A stretch of DNA of 64,000 bases, from contig CP012810.1 in NCBI GenBank assembly GCA_001936135.1, forward strand, positions 310,001-374,000, written 5' to 3'. Under the pieces are notes generated by a model. That model made no database searches, was not told the origin of the DNA, and saw only the letters and a list, made by a program, of their open reading frames with translations. Positions within the stretch are counted from its first letter, which is position 1. Each line of letters starts with the position of its first letter. The DNA is from Saccharomycopsis fibuligera x Saccharomycopsis cf. fibuligera (taxonomy: Eukaryota > Ascomycota > Saccharomycetes > Ascoideales > Saccharomycopsidaceae). A program made the position numbers and the translations under genes. This document shows, in pieces, positions 31,591 to 41,830 of the stretch.

Positions 31591-32574
31591 ATGATCTTCA
31601 GCGCACTTGTTATCTCTCAAGGTACCAACTTTGGGACCGATATTGTTGGAAAAGTCTTCCAATTTATCCAAGACACCCCAGATCTTCTTTTCCACTCAGT
31701 GCAGAACTTATCCCCAGATAAGGCTATAGACTTCTTAATCCAAACCGACCCAGATTCCAAAGCCACCACCGATGAACTTTTCACCAGCACTAAAGCTAAA
31801 TTAAAACAGTTGAATAGCGTATACAACGAATCCAAAAGCAACAAAGCTGACAAGATCGACATTATCTTGCAAGTCAATGATAACTCTAGAAAAAACAAAA
31901 AATTGTTCATATTTGACATGGACTCCACATTAATTACTCAGGAAGTGATTGAACTTATTGCTGCTTATGCTGATGTCGAAGACAAAGTGAGAGATATTAC
32001 CGAATCTGCTATGCGTGGTGAAATAGATTTCACCCAATCGTTAGCTAAAAGAGTCAGCTTGCTTAAGGGGATCGAATCAAGCAAGCTTTGGGACGAACTA
32101 CAAGCTAAGCTCAACCTAACTAATGGTGCCGTTGAATTGACCAAAGGGTTGAAAAAGTTAGGAATCACATTGGGTGTGTTGTCAGGCGGCTTTATTCCAT
32201 TGGCTAGCTACTTGAAAAACAAATTGGGTCTTGATTATGCATTTGCCAATAATTTAAAAGTCGAAATCGACCCAACTCTGCAAAAGGAGATTTTGAGCGG
32301 TGAAACTTTTGGAGAAGTTGTTAATGGGGACAAAAAGGCTGAATTGTTGGCTAGAATAGCTAAGGAAAACGATATTGATGTGAAAGATGCGGTTGCTGTG
32401 GGTGATGGTGCCAATGATTTAAAGATGATGTCGGTTGCTGGCTGGGGGATTGCTTGGAATGCAAAACCAAAAGTGCAGCAAGAGGCACAATCTGCTTTGA
32501 ACTCAAACTCATTGGCTGATATTTTTTATATTTTGGGCTACAATGATACAGAAATTGATACTTTGCTTAAATAA
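31591..32574 (+). CDS. SER2: Phosphoserine phosphatase
   Basis: 327 aa (S. cerevisiae Ser2 309 aa). It performs the last step of serine synthesis from 3-phosphoglycerate, hydrolysing phosphoserine to serine in the cytosol. HAD-superfamily motifs are complete: DMDST at 109-113 with D109 nucleophile and D111, the SGGF motif, a conserved Lys in the middle, and GDGANDLKM at 271-279 with acidic metal ligands D272 and D276. The N-terminal roughly 100 residues form the extra domain seen in yeast Ser2. The start ATG is preceded by an A-rich context. Confidence 0.95.
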   Translation: MIFSALVISQGTNFGTDIVGKVFQFIQDTPDLLFHSVQNLSPDKAIDFLIQTDPDSKATTDELFTSTKAKLKQLNSVYNESKSNKADKIDIILQVNDNSRKNKKLFIFDMDSTLITQEVIELIAAYADVEDKVRDITESAMRGEIDFTQSLAKRVSLLKGIESSKLWDELQAKLNLTNGAVELTKGLKKLGITLGVLSGGFIPLASYLKNKLGLDYAFANNLKVEIDPTLQKEILSGETFGEVVNGDKKAELLARIAKENDIDVKDAVAVGDGANDLKMMSVAGWGIAWNAKPKVQQEAQSALNSNSLADIFYILGYNDTEIDTLLK

Positions 32575-32675
32575 TTGTCGTCTATGACTATAGAATTCAC
32601 ATAAAAGATAAACGTTTTTTTTTTACGTCTCTGGTTTATATGGAGTAACTCATGGAACAAAAAAAAGAAAAAAAT

Positions 32676-33689
32676 CTAACTTATAACGCCTCTGGCAACA
32701 CCAATAATGCCATTGAAATACAAAATCTCTTCACCCTTTCTCACATCAGATATTAATACTTGCTGCTCAAACACTAAGCCCTTATTTATTAACATCTGCC
32801 TCACCACCCCGCATAAACAGCCACTAGATATAGGAGGCGTTACCCAAGACAATACCAATTCGTTATTGTGATTTTTTCTCATTCTTTTAAAGGCTACATT
32901 ACTGATTGTGCATTCCACCACTTGATTCATATTGTTGAACAATAAAACGTCTTGCCTGACTTTGTAATCACTAGGATTCTGCAACACTCTCTGGCGTGCT
33001 GCATTGTAATGGTCTCTATTTGTGGTTTTGAACGAAGTAAAAACACTTATCGGTAACCTTTCCGTATCTATGTATATTTTGTATAGCAATGGCTCTGTTG
33101 GCACTGATTGAGATATCATAGGTTCATCAAGATAAAGTATTTCTATCCCTAAGCCATCCAAAAGATTGGCTCGAGAAACGGCTTTAGTGGCACCAATCTG
33201 GACAGTTCCGTCTCTGCTAACTAGCACTCTTAGCTTGTATGCAGTCTCGTTTTCTACGTGTTCAGGATTATTCTTTTTAGTGTTTGTAACCACTTCATTG
33301 AGCTTGTCCAAGAACAATTCTCTCGGAAATTCGAAATCCCACTTGAAAAAGTTGAGCTGTAATTGAAGCCTGTGCAAATGTTCGGGAAATAAGAAGTAGC
33401 ATGATGTTGGGTTATTTTCTATTTGTAATTTAGGATCATATCTGATTGATGTAAGCATCTGAAACTCTTTTTCTGGATTGATTGTGTTTTGCGGCTCATT
33501 GCTGGAGTTTAAAAAGAAGTACTTGTCAATGTAGTCGGACTCTATTTTAGCACCGAGCCTCCTGAACTCGTTACTTCTTTCTGGCGTTTCATTCGCCAAT
33601 TTATCAACTGATTGCTTTGGTGGCATTATACTTTGGTTTTCTATAGGTGGTTTAATATACAACCTCGGCTTGATATAATCGCATTTCAT
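32676..33689 (-). CDS. ABZ2: Aminodeoxychorismate lyase
   Basis: 337 aa. It converts 4-amino-4-deoxychorismate to p-aminobenzoate plus pyruvate, feeding folate synthesis. It is a fold-type IV PLP enzyme: the candidate Schiff-base Lys is K221 in SFKTTNRDHY, followed by VVECTISNVAF and the substrate/PLP-contact stretch TPPISSGCLCGVVRQ. Length and motif order match yeast Abz2 (374 aa). The first ATG (33687-33689) is used here; a second in-frame ATG at residue 22 precedes the better-conserved part and could be the true start. It converges on SER2, with 101 bp between stops. Confidence 0.85.
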   Translation of the reverse strand: MKCDYIKPRLYIKPPIENQSIMPPKQSVDKLANETPERSNEFRRLGAKIESDYIDKYFFLNSSNEPQNTINPEKEFQMLTSIRYDPKLQIENNPTSCYFLFPEHLHRLQLQLNFFKWDFEFPRELFLDKLNEVVTNTKKNNPEHVENETAYKLRVLVSRDGTVQIGATKAVSRANLLDGLGIEILYLDEPMISQSVPTEPLLYKIYIDTERLPISVFTSFKTTNRDHYNAARQRVLQNPSDYKVRQDVLLFNNMNQVVECTISNVAFKRMRKNHNNELVLSWVTPPISSGCLCGVVRQMLINKGLVFEQQVLISDVRKGEEILYFNGIIGVARGVIS

Positions 33690-34367
33690 GGAACTTGGCT
33701 AACAGTTCAAACATGGAGATCCTTAACTTTTCACTTAAGAGGGCCTTTGCAGCTGCCGGAGATTGTGTATCGGCTAAAGAAACGCCAGGGCTCTCTAACA
33801 GCAAAACTCAATTGATGTATTTCGACGCTCGCGACTCATGAGTAAGCGGCAAGACGATAGAAGTCAGCCAGTTAGTGTGGTCACTTGAAGGTTTCAACGG
33901 ACGACACTCTAAATGATAAAGGTTAAATCATTTGCGATGTTGTAAAAGACAAGTGCAGTTGCAATTGCCCCAAAGGAGAATTTGGTTTTTTGTTGTAAAG
34001 TTGTTTTATCTTTGAAGTAGTACACGCCCCCTCGAACAAGATCTATTGGATCTTGTCTATACAAGGGATTCCTTGTACCATTAATGGTAATGTTCCCCTG
34101 CTATAGTTTATTAAGTCCACTTAGCTGAGAACATTATATTCAGTAATACCTAACTTATATCAAATCAATTCTACAATGACGATGCTGATCAAAAGCTAAC
34201 GTAAAACAAATATTAACTTTGTTCTAAACATACACGGTATATAATTAAAATACACTAGATTTCATAACGAAAAGCTAAAGGAGAAAAAAGATAATGAGAA
34301 AACAATCAAAAAGAGATATAATTTTGAGTCATGATAAGAGATTCTGAAATTACCAATTCAAACACAC
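33690..34367. promoter_or_regulatory. ABZ2 upstream / thioredoxin downstream region
   Basis: 678 bp. It holds three adjacent inverted repeats (34036-34089, separate entry). Near 33832 is CGACTCATGAG, one base off a Gcn4 core and about 145 bp before the ABZ2 ATG. No reading frame is convincing. Confidence 0.4.
34036..34089. repeat. Three consecutive dyads (two hairpins and a palindrome)
   Basis: ACAAGATC/GATCTTGT (34036-34056, 8-bp stem, 5-nt loop), TACAAGG/CCTTGTA (34060-34077, 7-bp stem, 4-nt loop) and TACCATTAATGGTA (34076-34089, perfect 14-bp palindrome) follow each other within 54 bp. They could be operator sites, DNA cruciforms or hairpins of a transcript. On the minus strand they would lie about 350-400 bp upstream of ABZ2. 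Confidence 0.6.
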
Positions 34368-34685
34368 TTAAGCGTTAGCAGCAATAGCTTGTTGGATAGC
34401 AGCTGGGTTAGCACCAACAACTCTCTTGACTTCTTCACCGTTTTTGAACAAAATAATGGTTGGCATAGCACTGACTTCGTGGTCTTGAGCAGCAGTTGGG
34501 ACTTCGTCAACATCGACCTTGAAGAAAGTAGCAGTATCCTTGTATTTGTCAGACAATTTGTCTAATATTGGAGCAATCATTTTACAAGGGCCACACCAGG
34601 TAGCAAAAAAGTCAATGACAACCAAGTTGGATGTTTCCTTGATGGCAGCGGTGAATTGTTGGGCGTCGGCGATAACTTGAACCAT
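34368..34685 (-). CDS. TRX1: Cytosolic thioredoxin
   Basis: 105 aa, full family length. The redox motif WCGPC sits at 30-34 (C31, C34), with buried Asp25 and the cis-Pro in SAMPTI. It reduces protein disulfides and supports peroxiredoxins and ribonucleotide reductase. There is no targeting extension, so it is cytosolic. The gene is intronless, has a TATAAAAG box 107-114 bp before the ATG, and has several Yap1/Cap1-type sites upstream, in line with oxidative-stress control. TRX1 versus TRX2 naming is arbitrary here. Confidence 0.96.
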   Translation of the reverse strand: MVQVIADAQQFTAAIKETSNLVVIDFFATWCGPCKMIAPILDKLSDKYKDTATFFKVDVDEVPTAAQDHEVSAMPTIILFKNGEEVKRVVGANPAAIQQAIAANA

Positions 34686-35573
34686 TGTGGGTAATAATGT
34701 GTAATGTGTGATAATGTAATGTCAACTGATAGAAATAAGATGTCCAAGATCAGAACAGTAGCAGAAGAAAAAACAGCAGCAACTGCTCTAGCTTTTATAC
34801 TTTTCTCGAGGAAACTGCAGCGGGAGTCTGGGTTGCCTGGCATTATTAATGGGCACGTGGCCAAACCACCGGTACTCGCTATTAGCCTCTAATCTGCGCC
34901 AGTTCACACCAGTTCCAGCCGGAACGTCTGAGTAATCTGCCCTCGTAATGTCCCCGATTAATAAGGTGCGCCAGTCATGATGATGACATTTACTAACTGG
35001 CTTTCTTTGACATATCTGACAACAAACTGGGTCATCCAAAGAGCAGTTTTCTTCTAAAACTTATTAGTAATTCTCTAATTTCCACAGTGACCTACAAGTG
35101 CTCACGGATAGGCAATACATCAAAACCTATGTCGTTGTCCTAATAAGCCCTCAGCCCCGGATCTCATCATTTAACCTTCGTTCATATTGGGCGACAAACA
35201 TGGGCTTACTCATATTAGTACAAAGACCGGTAGAACATCTACGTTATTGTGCTGAGAGCGTTCTAGCTTGATAGGCCATCAGGGACAGTTAGTATCTCTT
35301 AGTAATATAATAGCTCGGCCTCCAGTGGTGTGTGCCAACAACTGGTTCAACATTAGAGTGACTATGAGCATACTGTACGTTGTTGTGCTGCTTTATCTTA
35401 AGACAGACTGGGTGTTTCATAGGAAGTAACCTTTTAATAGGTTAATTTTTTGCGAGATCTGTGAAAATCTTCTCCTTAAATAATTTTCTATAAGACACCT
35501 TACTATCGTCAAAGCTGCATTTTATCAACTTATCAGTCACTAGCATTTATTGATGAGTAATAGTATAATAAAC
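34686..35573 (-). promoter_or_regulatory. Thioredoxin promoter with three Yap1/Cap1-type sites
   Basis: TATAAAAG on the minus strand at 34792-34799. TTACTAA (34990-34996) and its complement TTAGTAA (35064-35070 and 35299-35305) are perfect Yap1 response elements about 305, 380 and 615 bp upstream of the ATG. The S. cerevisiae TRX2 promoter uses the same type of site. The far end is also the SCC3 3' region. Confidence 0.6.
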
Positions 35574-38500
35574 CTAAGAGCCTTCTACAGCTTTCAATTC
35601 TGCTTCCATAACATCAACATTATCCTTTGAATCCACCACCGTAGCGTAAAGCCCACCTAATTTTTCCTTATTTAGATACAATCTACTAATCCATTCTTTG
35701 CTCACCAACTTGGCATTTCTTAAGCTGAGTAATTTAAGAGTATATCCCACAAGACGCTTTTCATATTCCAATTTTTGCTGAAACTGTTGTTGTTGCTGTT
35801 GATCGGTCGAAGATGCTTTGTCTTCTTCTGTCAAAAACCCATAATTCACGCTTTCGTCATCATTTCTGTCAAGCTGCACATCAAGCAATAATGCCAAGTC
35901 ACTCTCTAAATGGAAATAGATTTGCAACAACGCACCAAGCAACTTCTCATTATCAGTACCACCTTTATCATCGCTAGCAAATATATTAAGCTTAATTTGG
36001 TTTTCAAAGAAAAACTGGAAATCATCAAATGAACTAGTCAATTTTTCATCATTTTGGAAATTCTTGTAAAACAAATTAACAACAATGATAATGTCGATTA
36101 AATAGCTTGCACTTGCTGACTTAAGTTTATTTATCACTACCTTCAACCCGTTAGTATCGTTGTTACCATTTATAATCTCTTGCGGTTCGGCATTTAACAA
36201 TAGTAAATCACTGAGTTGATCAATTATTGTCTGAATCTTATCCAAGTGTCTCGATAGCGACGTTTCTGAAGCTTCTGATGAATGCAAATTACTTTCAAAC
36301 ATAGCCTCTTGTTCATTTTCTTTGCTGTTATTATTTGAAATTGTTGTGAATTCATCGTCGCCAATGAATGCATTCAGTGTGCTATTCTTGCCAAACTGAT
36401 ACAACTTTTCAAACTTCCAAGAAACATAATTCAAATAAAATTTAAACACCAATTGCAATTGATTTTGAATTTTGAATGCTTTTTGTTCCCAATTACTTTC
36501 AAGTATCAAGTCACTATTCTCAATTTTCATTACTCCAGTAAAAACCTTGTCACCAATCTCATCAACGATCAGACCACCAATGAATTCAGAAGTATTAAAA
36601 ACCACCCCGGTAATCAAAAATTTTTCAAGCACTAATGAAATATTGTTTAAAATGTTCACTGCATTGTCAAATTTATCCAAACTTGGATCTTCTTCGGATA
36701 CTGCATTTGAAAGCTCTAACGATAATTCAATGATGGCATTTTGAACAAGTAATTTGATATCATTTGATAACTCGTTATTTTCTAATGATTGTTTCACCAT
36801 GGTAAAGAATTTGACAAATTCATTCTTCAACTCAAGAATCTCCACACTTGAGTTTTTAAAAACTTGCAAGAACAGCTTTATTAACTTAATTAAGACAGTT
36901 TCTTGTTGAAGATCTTTAAAATTTTGAAATGTGGTAAGTTGAAGGAAAATACTAAATACAACTTTGTAATTATAATGCACAGAACCAAACTTTTCGAAAA
37001 AGGCAGGTAAGCTGTTAATTAATTGCCCAAGAATTTTGTCAGAAGAATTAGGATTGCTATGATTATCATCATCATCACCGTTATCGTCATTGCTATTTTC
37101 TTCTTCGCTATCCACTTCATCAAGTTCTTCATCATTACCGTTATCATTATTTTCTTCCTCTTGATTATTATTTACTTGGTCTTCATTTTCATCATCCTTA
37201 TCATTGTTTTTTCCTTCATCCTGTTTGCCTTCCTGGTCGTCATCTTCTTCTTCACCTTGCATGTTCGTCTTTGCTAATTTTGTTTCATTGGCTTTAGCTT
37301 CCGCTGCTGATTCAGCTTCCCGTTCAGCTTGCTTTTGCAACTCGGCTTGTTTCTTTGTCTTTCTTTGCTTCTTCTTCTTACTAATTGCTTTATTATCCCC
37401 AGTAGCCGCAGTATTATAATCAGCAACATAGTAGCTGACTGACTCCTTAGTAATCGCAGCATACAAAATTCCATAAAGTAAGTTTAACAAAAAGTAATCT
37501 TCTTGTTCGTTGAGTTCAATAAGCTTTTTGAACTCTTCGTCAAGTTCGTCAATAGAAGAAAAATCAATAGTCAAATAAGTAAGCAAAAATTTCCATGACT
37601 TAAAATAACTGGAAAAATTCTTGTATAGCAAAAACCCTATCCGAGCAATTTGGTTCAAATATATAATTGAACCATTTGAATTTAGCAAAAATTGTTTCAA
37701 AATTTCGGTGTTTTGGAAACCTAATGATTCAAGCTTATTGCTAGTATTAAAATCACTCACTTTGATTTCTTTGTTTAAAACCAAATTATCAACGTCTTCA
37801 TCGCTATCAACACCATCATCATCAATATCACCGCCCAGTGAAATATTGTAAAAATTTTTGGAATAATTGATTATTTGAATGAGAGTTTTGAATTTAATCA
37901 TGTCATTAACGTCAATAGGGAAATGCTTTTTAGCATAATCAATACTGAGCTTGTGTTGTTCTTTCAATTCGCCAGTTTTTTCAACCTCGATGTGATTGAT
38001 AAATTTGATTAACTCATTAAGAAGCCTGCCATTTTCTTTCAACTCTCTATGTATTGCCGGTACATTATTAAACTCATTAAGCACATCTTGGCTATCTTGT
38101 TCCATGATTTGAAATGCCAAATTGTTAATTTTAAGAATCTCTCTATCTTCCAAAAACCCAATCTTGTTTATTTCTACCAACAAATGCAAACAGTTAATTT
38201 TGATATTATAGTCCAAGTCGTCAATCAAAAGACTGATGATGTTGGTTTTAAACCGCTCAGTAAATTGCTTTAATCCACTTATCACTAAATTAGTATTTTT
38301 CTTGTATAGTCTCGTTAAGTTCTTCAATACTTCTATCTTCACTTGATTGTTCATATCAAACAAGAGCCAACCAAAATATCTAAGAAAGGAATTTTCAAAG
38401 AAAAACTCTGGGTACAATTCAATCCAATGATACAATGCTTTTATGCACTCGATTCTAATTTTTGGGTCAATATCCTTGAAACGGTGCACAAATATTGTAT

Positions 38501-39659
38501 CAAAAATATCTGCCAAAAACTCTTGCAATGTGTTTTTTGAGTTGTTATAAAAATCGAGATTTTTGGTTATAGATTGCACATGTCTTTCATACTTGGCTAA
38601 ATCTTTGCTGATTTGAGCCTTTTCTTGCTTTTTGGTCGATTTGGCTTTAAGTTTTTTATTGACGGCGTTAATTTTATCATTCTCGATATTCAAATTCATT
38701 TGATTTTTGTCATAATTCTTGGTACATTTAATCAAAATCTCGCAAATGGTGGTTTCTATAGTGAGCAACACCACAGTAGCAACATATCTTAACGACCTTA
38801 AATTTGATGTTGACAAACTAGATAACCAAATCAAGATATTTTCCAAAAATTCTGGCTCTTCGTCTTCTTCTTCATTTTTATTGCCAATACTATTACTATC
38901 CGATATTAACAAATTTCTTTCATTGGACTGTACAATAACCTGCTTGATAAATTCTGGAAAATTCAGTCTAAACGCTTTATACTGCTTGCCTTTACTCGCG
39001 AAGGCAAACTCATGCGTCCCCTGCTTTTGAAACACTGACTGTATCTCAGAAACGGTATCTGGTGCCGCTTCAACATTGGATACATCATGTTGCTCTACCT
39101 GCGATAAGCAACCACAAGCTCTGAGCACCAAATTCACTAGATTTTTTATAGCTAGTTGCTCATTTTCTTGGTACTCTTCGAGCCAATCATTAGCGAGATC
39201 CAGAACTGAAATGTCAGGATCGTTTAATGATTTAAAAATGGCATTCTCTATCAAGTTTTCTTCAAGTTCTTTCTGGTACTCTTTATGGCTTTTCTTCTGT
39301 AAACCTGCTATTCTTCTTCTTTTGTTGCTGTGGTTTTTGCTCTTATTAGATTTCGTTCTGTGAGCATGTTTCCTCTTTGGAAACCCACGAGGCACATATT
39401 CTTCTTCAGCGTCTGAATCTTCAATTTCGTCATCAGATGATGATAATTCTATTGCGTCTGGTTGATCCTTTACTTGCCGCTGGTTTTCATCGTGGTCATT
39501 TTCTTCCTTGTCGTTATCACTTCCATCACCACTAATGTCGCTCTCTTCATCGCTTATTTCGATCAACTTGTCAATAGCGTCCTCGTTGTAGTTAATGGAC
39601 GATCTCTTGTTGAGACGCGTTGAGTGCCTCGTCATTGGGCGTTCCACAAGCGTAGGCAT
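35574..39659 (-). CDS. SCC3: Cohesin subunit Scc3 (STAG/Irr1)
   Basis: 1361 aa. It is the HEAT-repeat cohesin subunit that binds Scc1 and DNA and is needed for loading, cohesion and release. The N terminus is basic/acidic and disordered. STAG-family sequence starts near residue 150 (NLVNLVLRACGC), and the stromalin conservative domain lies at about 385-470 (HRFKDIDPKIRIECIKALYHWI, LRYFGWLLFDMNNQVK). Long helical repeats follow. A large Lys-then-Asp/Glu-rich insert at about 775-885 explains most of the excess over S. cerevisiae Scc3 (1150 aa). The start ATG is at 39657-39659. An MluI cell-cycle box lies about 170 bp upstream. Confidence 0.93.
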   Translation of the reverse strand: MPTLVERPMTRHSTRLNKRSSINYNEDAIDKLIEISDEESDISGDGSDNDKEENDHDENQRQVKDQPDAIELSSSDDEIEDSDAEEEYVPRGFPKRKHAHRTKSNKSKNHSNKRRRIAGLQKKSHKEYQKELEENLIENAIFKSLNDPDISVLDLANDWLEEYQENEQLAIKNLVNLVLRACGCLSQVEQHDVSNVEAAPDTVSEIQSVFQKQGTHEFAFASKGKQYKAFRLNFPEFIKQVIVQSNERNLLISDSNSIGNKNEEEDEEPEFLENILIWLSSLSTSNLRSLRYVATVVLLTIETTICEILIKCTKNYDKNQMNLNIENDKINAVNKKLKAKSTKKQEKAQISKDLAKYERHVQSITKNLDFYNNSKNTLQEFLADIFDTIFVHRFKDIDPKIRIECIKALYHWIELYPEFFFENSFLRYFGWLLFDMNNQVKIEVLKNLTRLYKKNTNLVISGLKQFTERFKTNIISLLIDDLDYNIKINCLHLLVEINKIGFLEDREILKINNLAFQIMEQDSQDVLNEFNNVPAIHRELKENGRLLNELIKFINHIEVEKTGELKEQHKLSIDYAKKHFPIDVNDMIKFKTLIQIINYSKNFYNISLGGDIDDDGVDSDEDVDNLVLNKEIKVSDFNTSNKLESLGFQNTEILKQFLLNSNGSIIYLNQIARIGFLLYKNFSSYFKSWKFLLTYLTIDFSSIDELDEEFKKLIELNEQEDYFLLNLLYGILYAAITKESVSYYVADYNTAATGDNKAISKKKKQRKTKKQAELQKQAEREAESAAEAKANETKLAKTNMQGEEEDDDQEGKQDEGKNNDKDDENEDQVNNNQEEENNDNGNDEELDEVDSEEENSNDDNGDDDDNHSNPNSSDKILGQLINSLPAFFEKFGSVHYNYKVVFSIFLQLTTFQNFKDLQQETVLIKLIKLFLQVFKNSSVEILELKNEFVKFFTMVKQSLENNELSNDIKLLVQNAIIELSLELSNAVSEEDPSLDKFDNAVNILNNISLVLEKFLITGVVFNTSEFIGGLIVDEIGDKVFTGVMKIENSDLILESNWEQKAFKIQNQLQLVFKFYLNYVSWKFEKLYQFGKNSTLNAFIGDDEFTTISNNNSKENEQEAMFESNLHSSEASETSLSRHLDKIQTIIDQLSDLLLLNAEPQEIINGNNDTNGLKVVINKLKSASASYLIDIIIVVNLFYKNFQNDEKLTSSFDDFQFFFENQIKLNIFASDDKGGTDNEKLLGALLQIYFHLESDLALLLDVQLDRNDDESVNYGFLTEEDKASSTDQQQQQQFQQKLEYEKRLVGYTLKLLSLRNAKLVSKEWISRLYLNKEKLGGLYATVVDSKDNVDVMEAELKAVEGS

Positions 39660-41072
39660 AACTGATAGTAAAGCGTAGTAGAAGACAAAGTGATTGGTAT
39701 TTTTTCGATCGTACCTTCAGTGAAGAAACTAAGGCTTTATGAAGGATTATTGACAAAAAGAAGCAATCCAAACAAGCCTTTGGAATCAAATCAGCGCTAA
39801 ACAAGGGCAAAAAAAAAAAGATAAAGACGCGTTATTACGCGCACCGCAGTAGCTATGGTTGGGTGCCCGGACAGATAGTAAATAACAATCATCAACACCA
39901 ACATAACCAACATGAACATAAACTGCCGTGAATTGGTGGTCATGAGCTACATAACAGAGCTGGAATAAGTAGACCTAATTAATACACATATAGCCTTTTA
40001 GATTTTGCAGAATCTCTGTTCAAAGAGAACAGTCTCTATTAACAGCTATAGGTTTTACCAAAAAATATTAATTTTCAAATAATAAATATTTAGCACGAAG
40101 ACACTCAAGGCCAATGATGCTAGTAAGTAATTCTAAGTTAAAGTACAAATTAAGTAGCAGATTCAAATCTGGCACCTAAAAATTTAATTTTCTGATATAA
40201 AAAAGTATTGAGTTTAGTAAACTATAGCAGCGTCATTTTGTCGTTCTTCCATCAACTGGTAACAGATTCCGTTAGGTTAAGACCTTTTCTTATACAACAA
40301 AAATAGCAACTTCTTTGGTATGTGGGTTTTTTGGTTGATTATAGGTATTATTTAGCAAGATTGACGGCGTGTTTTTATAAATTTTCACCTTTATCTTCCT
40401 TTGCTCTGCATTTACTAAGTCTACGTAAAAGATAAAGTTCTAATTTAATAATAATAAAAATATTGTTTTTATGTACCTTCAGTATTTTGAAACTGTATTG
40501 CTATCTATTAGAGAGTTTTTGTTTTCATTGCCAATTTTCAAAAATAGGGTCAAAAATTAACATTGCTTCCGCCATTGAGACAGAAAAATCCCAATTTGTA
40601 CTATCATTACTACTCACATATTACAGCCGCGCAGAGCTTTAAAATTCAAACCGATAACGCAAACCATTGTTTAAATCAAGTATAAAACAGCAAGCAACAA
40701 ATTCTGTAGTTTAAGGCCACATCTTCAATTAGAAACAATGAAAAACTGTATTGACTGAGAAATCTTTGTTATATGGGTGAAATATTGAGCCGCCAAATAA
40801 AGTAATAATATATTAATGCATTATAATGTATATATATGTATTAAAATGCTCTACTCACACACAGGAAAGCTTCACATCCATGTCCGGGTATCCGTTTGAC
40901 AATCTGAATATTCATGATTGGATGAAAAAATGCGCTGCAAAGACATCTTTATTGAGAGAAAAAATAATGATAGCTACAGTAACGCCAGGGTTAAGAGGTG
41001 ATAGTGCTCAAAGAGAGGTTTCTGTGGAGTATCTCCTACTATACTACATTTCATCAAAACCAATTTTTAACA
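39660..41072. promoter_or_regulatory. Divergent region SCC3 / complex I subunit
   Basis: 1.4 kb without a convincing gene. Near the SCC3 side, ACGCGT (39827-39832) and ACGCGC (39837-39842) form an MCB-type cluster. The remainder is A/T-rich. A 103-codon open frame starting at 40826 is out of frame with the downstream gene and has no family features. Confidence 0.45.
39827..39842 (-). promoter_or_regulatory. MluI cell-cycle box pair upstream of SCC3
   Basis: A perfect ACGCGT and an adjacent ACGCGC sit 168-183 bp before the SCC3 ATG. MBF binds ACGCGT and drives G1/S genes, including cohesin genes in budding yeasts. Confidence 0.55.
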
Positions 41073-41830
41073 ATGTCCAATCCTGCTCCAAGCACAACCT
41101 ATCAGGTATGTTGTTTTGTGGTTTTAGTATATTGTGAACTTACAATTTAAGCTCTGTTTTCATATCCATCTGCCTTTTTTTTTGAGATTGACCGTTGTTG
41201 CAATTGATTGATATTATCGTGCAAAGTGACAATGAAATGCGCAAGTTAACGGTGTGGACAAAGATTGTGCGCTAGTTCCTTCATGAATCTATGCAATTTT
41301 CATGAATTGATACTAACCCCGAATTAATATAGAAAATTGATTCTGATCCTGAATTCACCAAAGTTGTCAAGTACTTCCGTCCATCAGACTATGGGGTCAT
41401 TGCCGCTTCTACTGTGACTTTCCCTACACTTCTCACACTTTTCGAAAAATTCGAACCAGTTAATGGCAAATTCTTTCAGAGACCATCTAGTTCTTTGCTC
41501 AGATTGACCTCTTTGTTGGGTCTCACTGGTGGGTTCCTTATCGCTTACAACAGATCCACTCAAAGATTCTGGGGTTGGAGTGAGAACAAGGCCGAATTGG
41601 AAAAATACAAGGCCGAAATTAGAGAAAACTTGCTCAAAGGTGAACCAGCTCATGGCAAATCCACTTTAAGCCCATGGTTGCAAGATATTGCTAATAGAAA
41701 CTCACAAAACTCTCAACTTGGAATGGCCATTATTCCATTTTTCAATTTTGTAAATCATCCATATCACGGTAACGAAAAACTTATTGAAGAGGTTCAAGCT
41801 GAAATCAAGAGTCAAGGTCAGAGTCAATAA
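41073..41830 (+). CDS. Mitochondrial complex I 21 kDa-type subunit, two exons
   Basis: Exons 41073-41105 (MSNPAPSTTYQ) and 41333-41830 give 176 aa. The protein matches the fungal NADH:ubiquinone oxidoreductase 21 kDa family (PF10785, C-terminal PF12853): KIDSDPEFTKVVKYFRPSDY, then a hydrophobic stretch (VIAASTVTFPTLLTLF), RPSSSLLRLTSLLGLTGGFLIAYNRS, and RFWGWSENKAELEKY. It is an accessory subunit of the proton-pumping NADH dehydrogenase in the inner mitochondrial membrane. Saccharomycetaceae lack this complex, so the gene is informative about the host. Intron signals are GTATGT, TACTAAC and TAG. Confidence 0.92.
41106..41332 (+). other. Intron of complex I subunit gene (227 nt)
   Basis: GTATGT at 41106, branch site TACTAAC at 41311-41317, acceptor TATAG at 41332. 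It falls between codons (phase 0). Confidence 0.92.

Noticed and set aside
34977-35020. Possible box C/D snoRNA (ATGATGA then CTGA about 35 nt later) upstream of thioredoxin
   Set aside because: No terminal stem directly flanking the boxes and no clear guide region; the same bases include a Yap1-type site.
40826-41137. 103-codon frame before the complex I subunit
   Set aside because: Out of frame with the real first exon at 41073, runs through the intron donor, and has no recognisable features.
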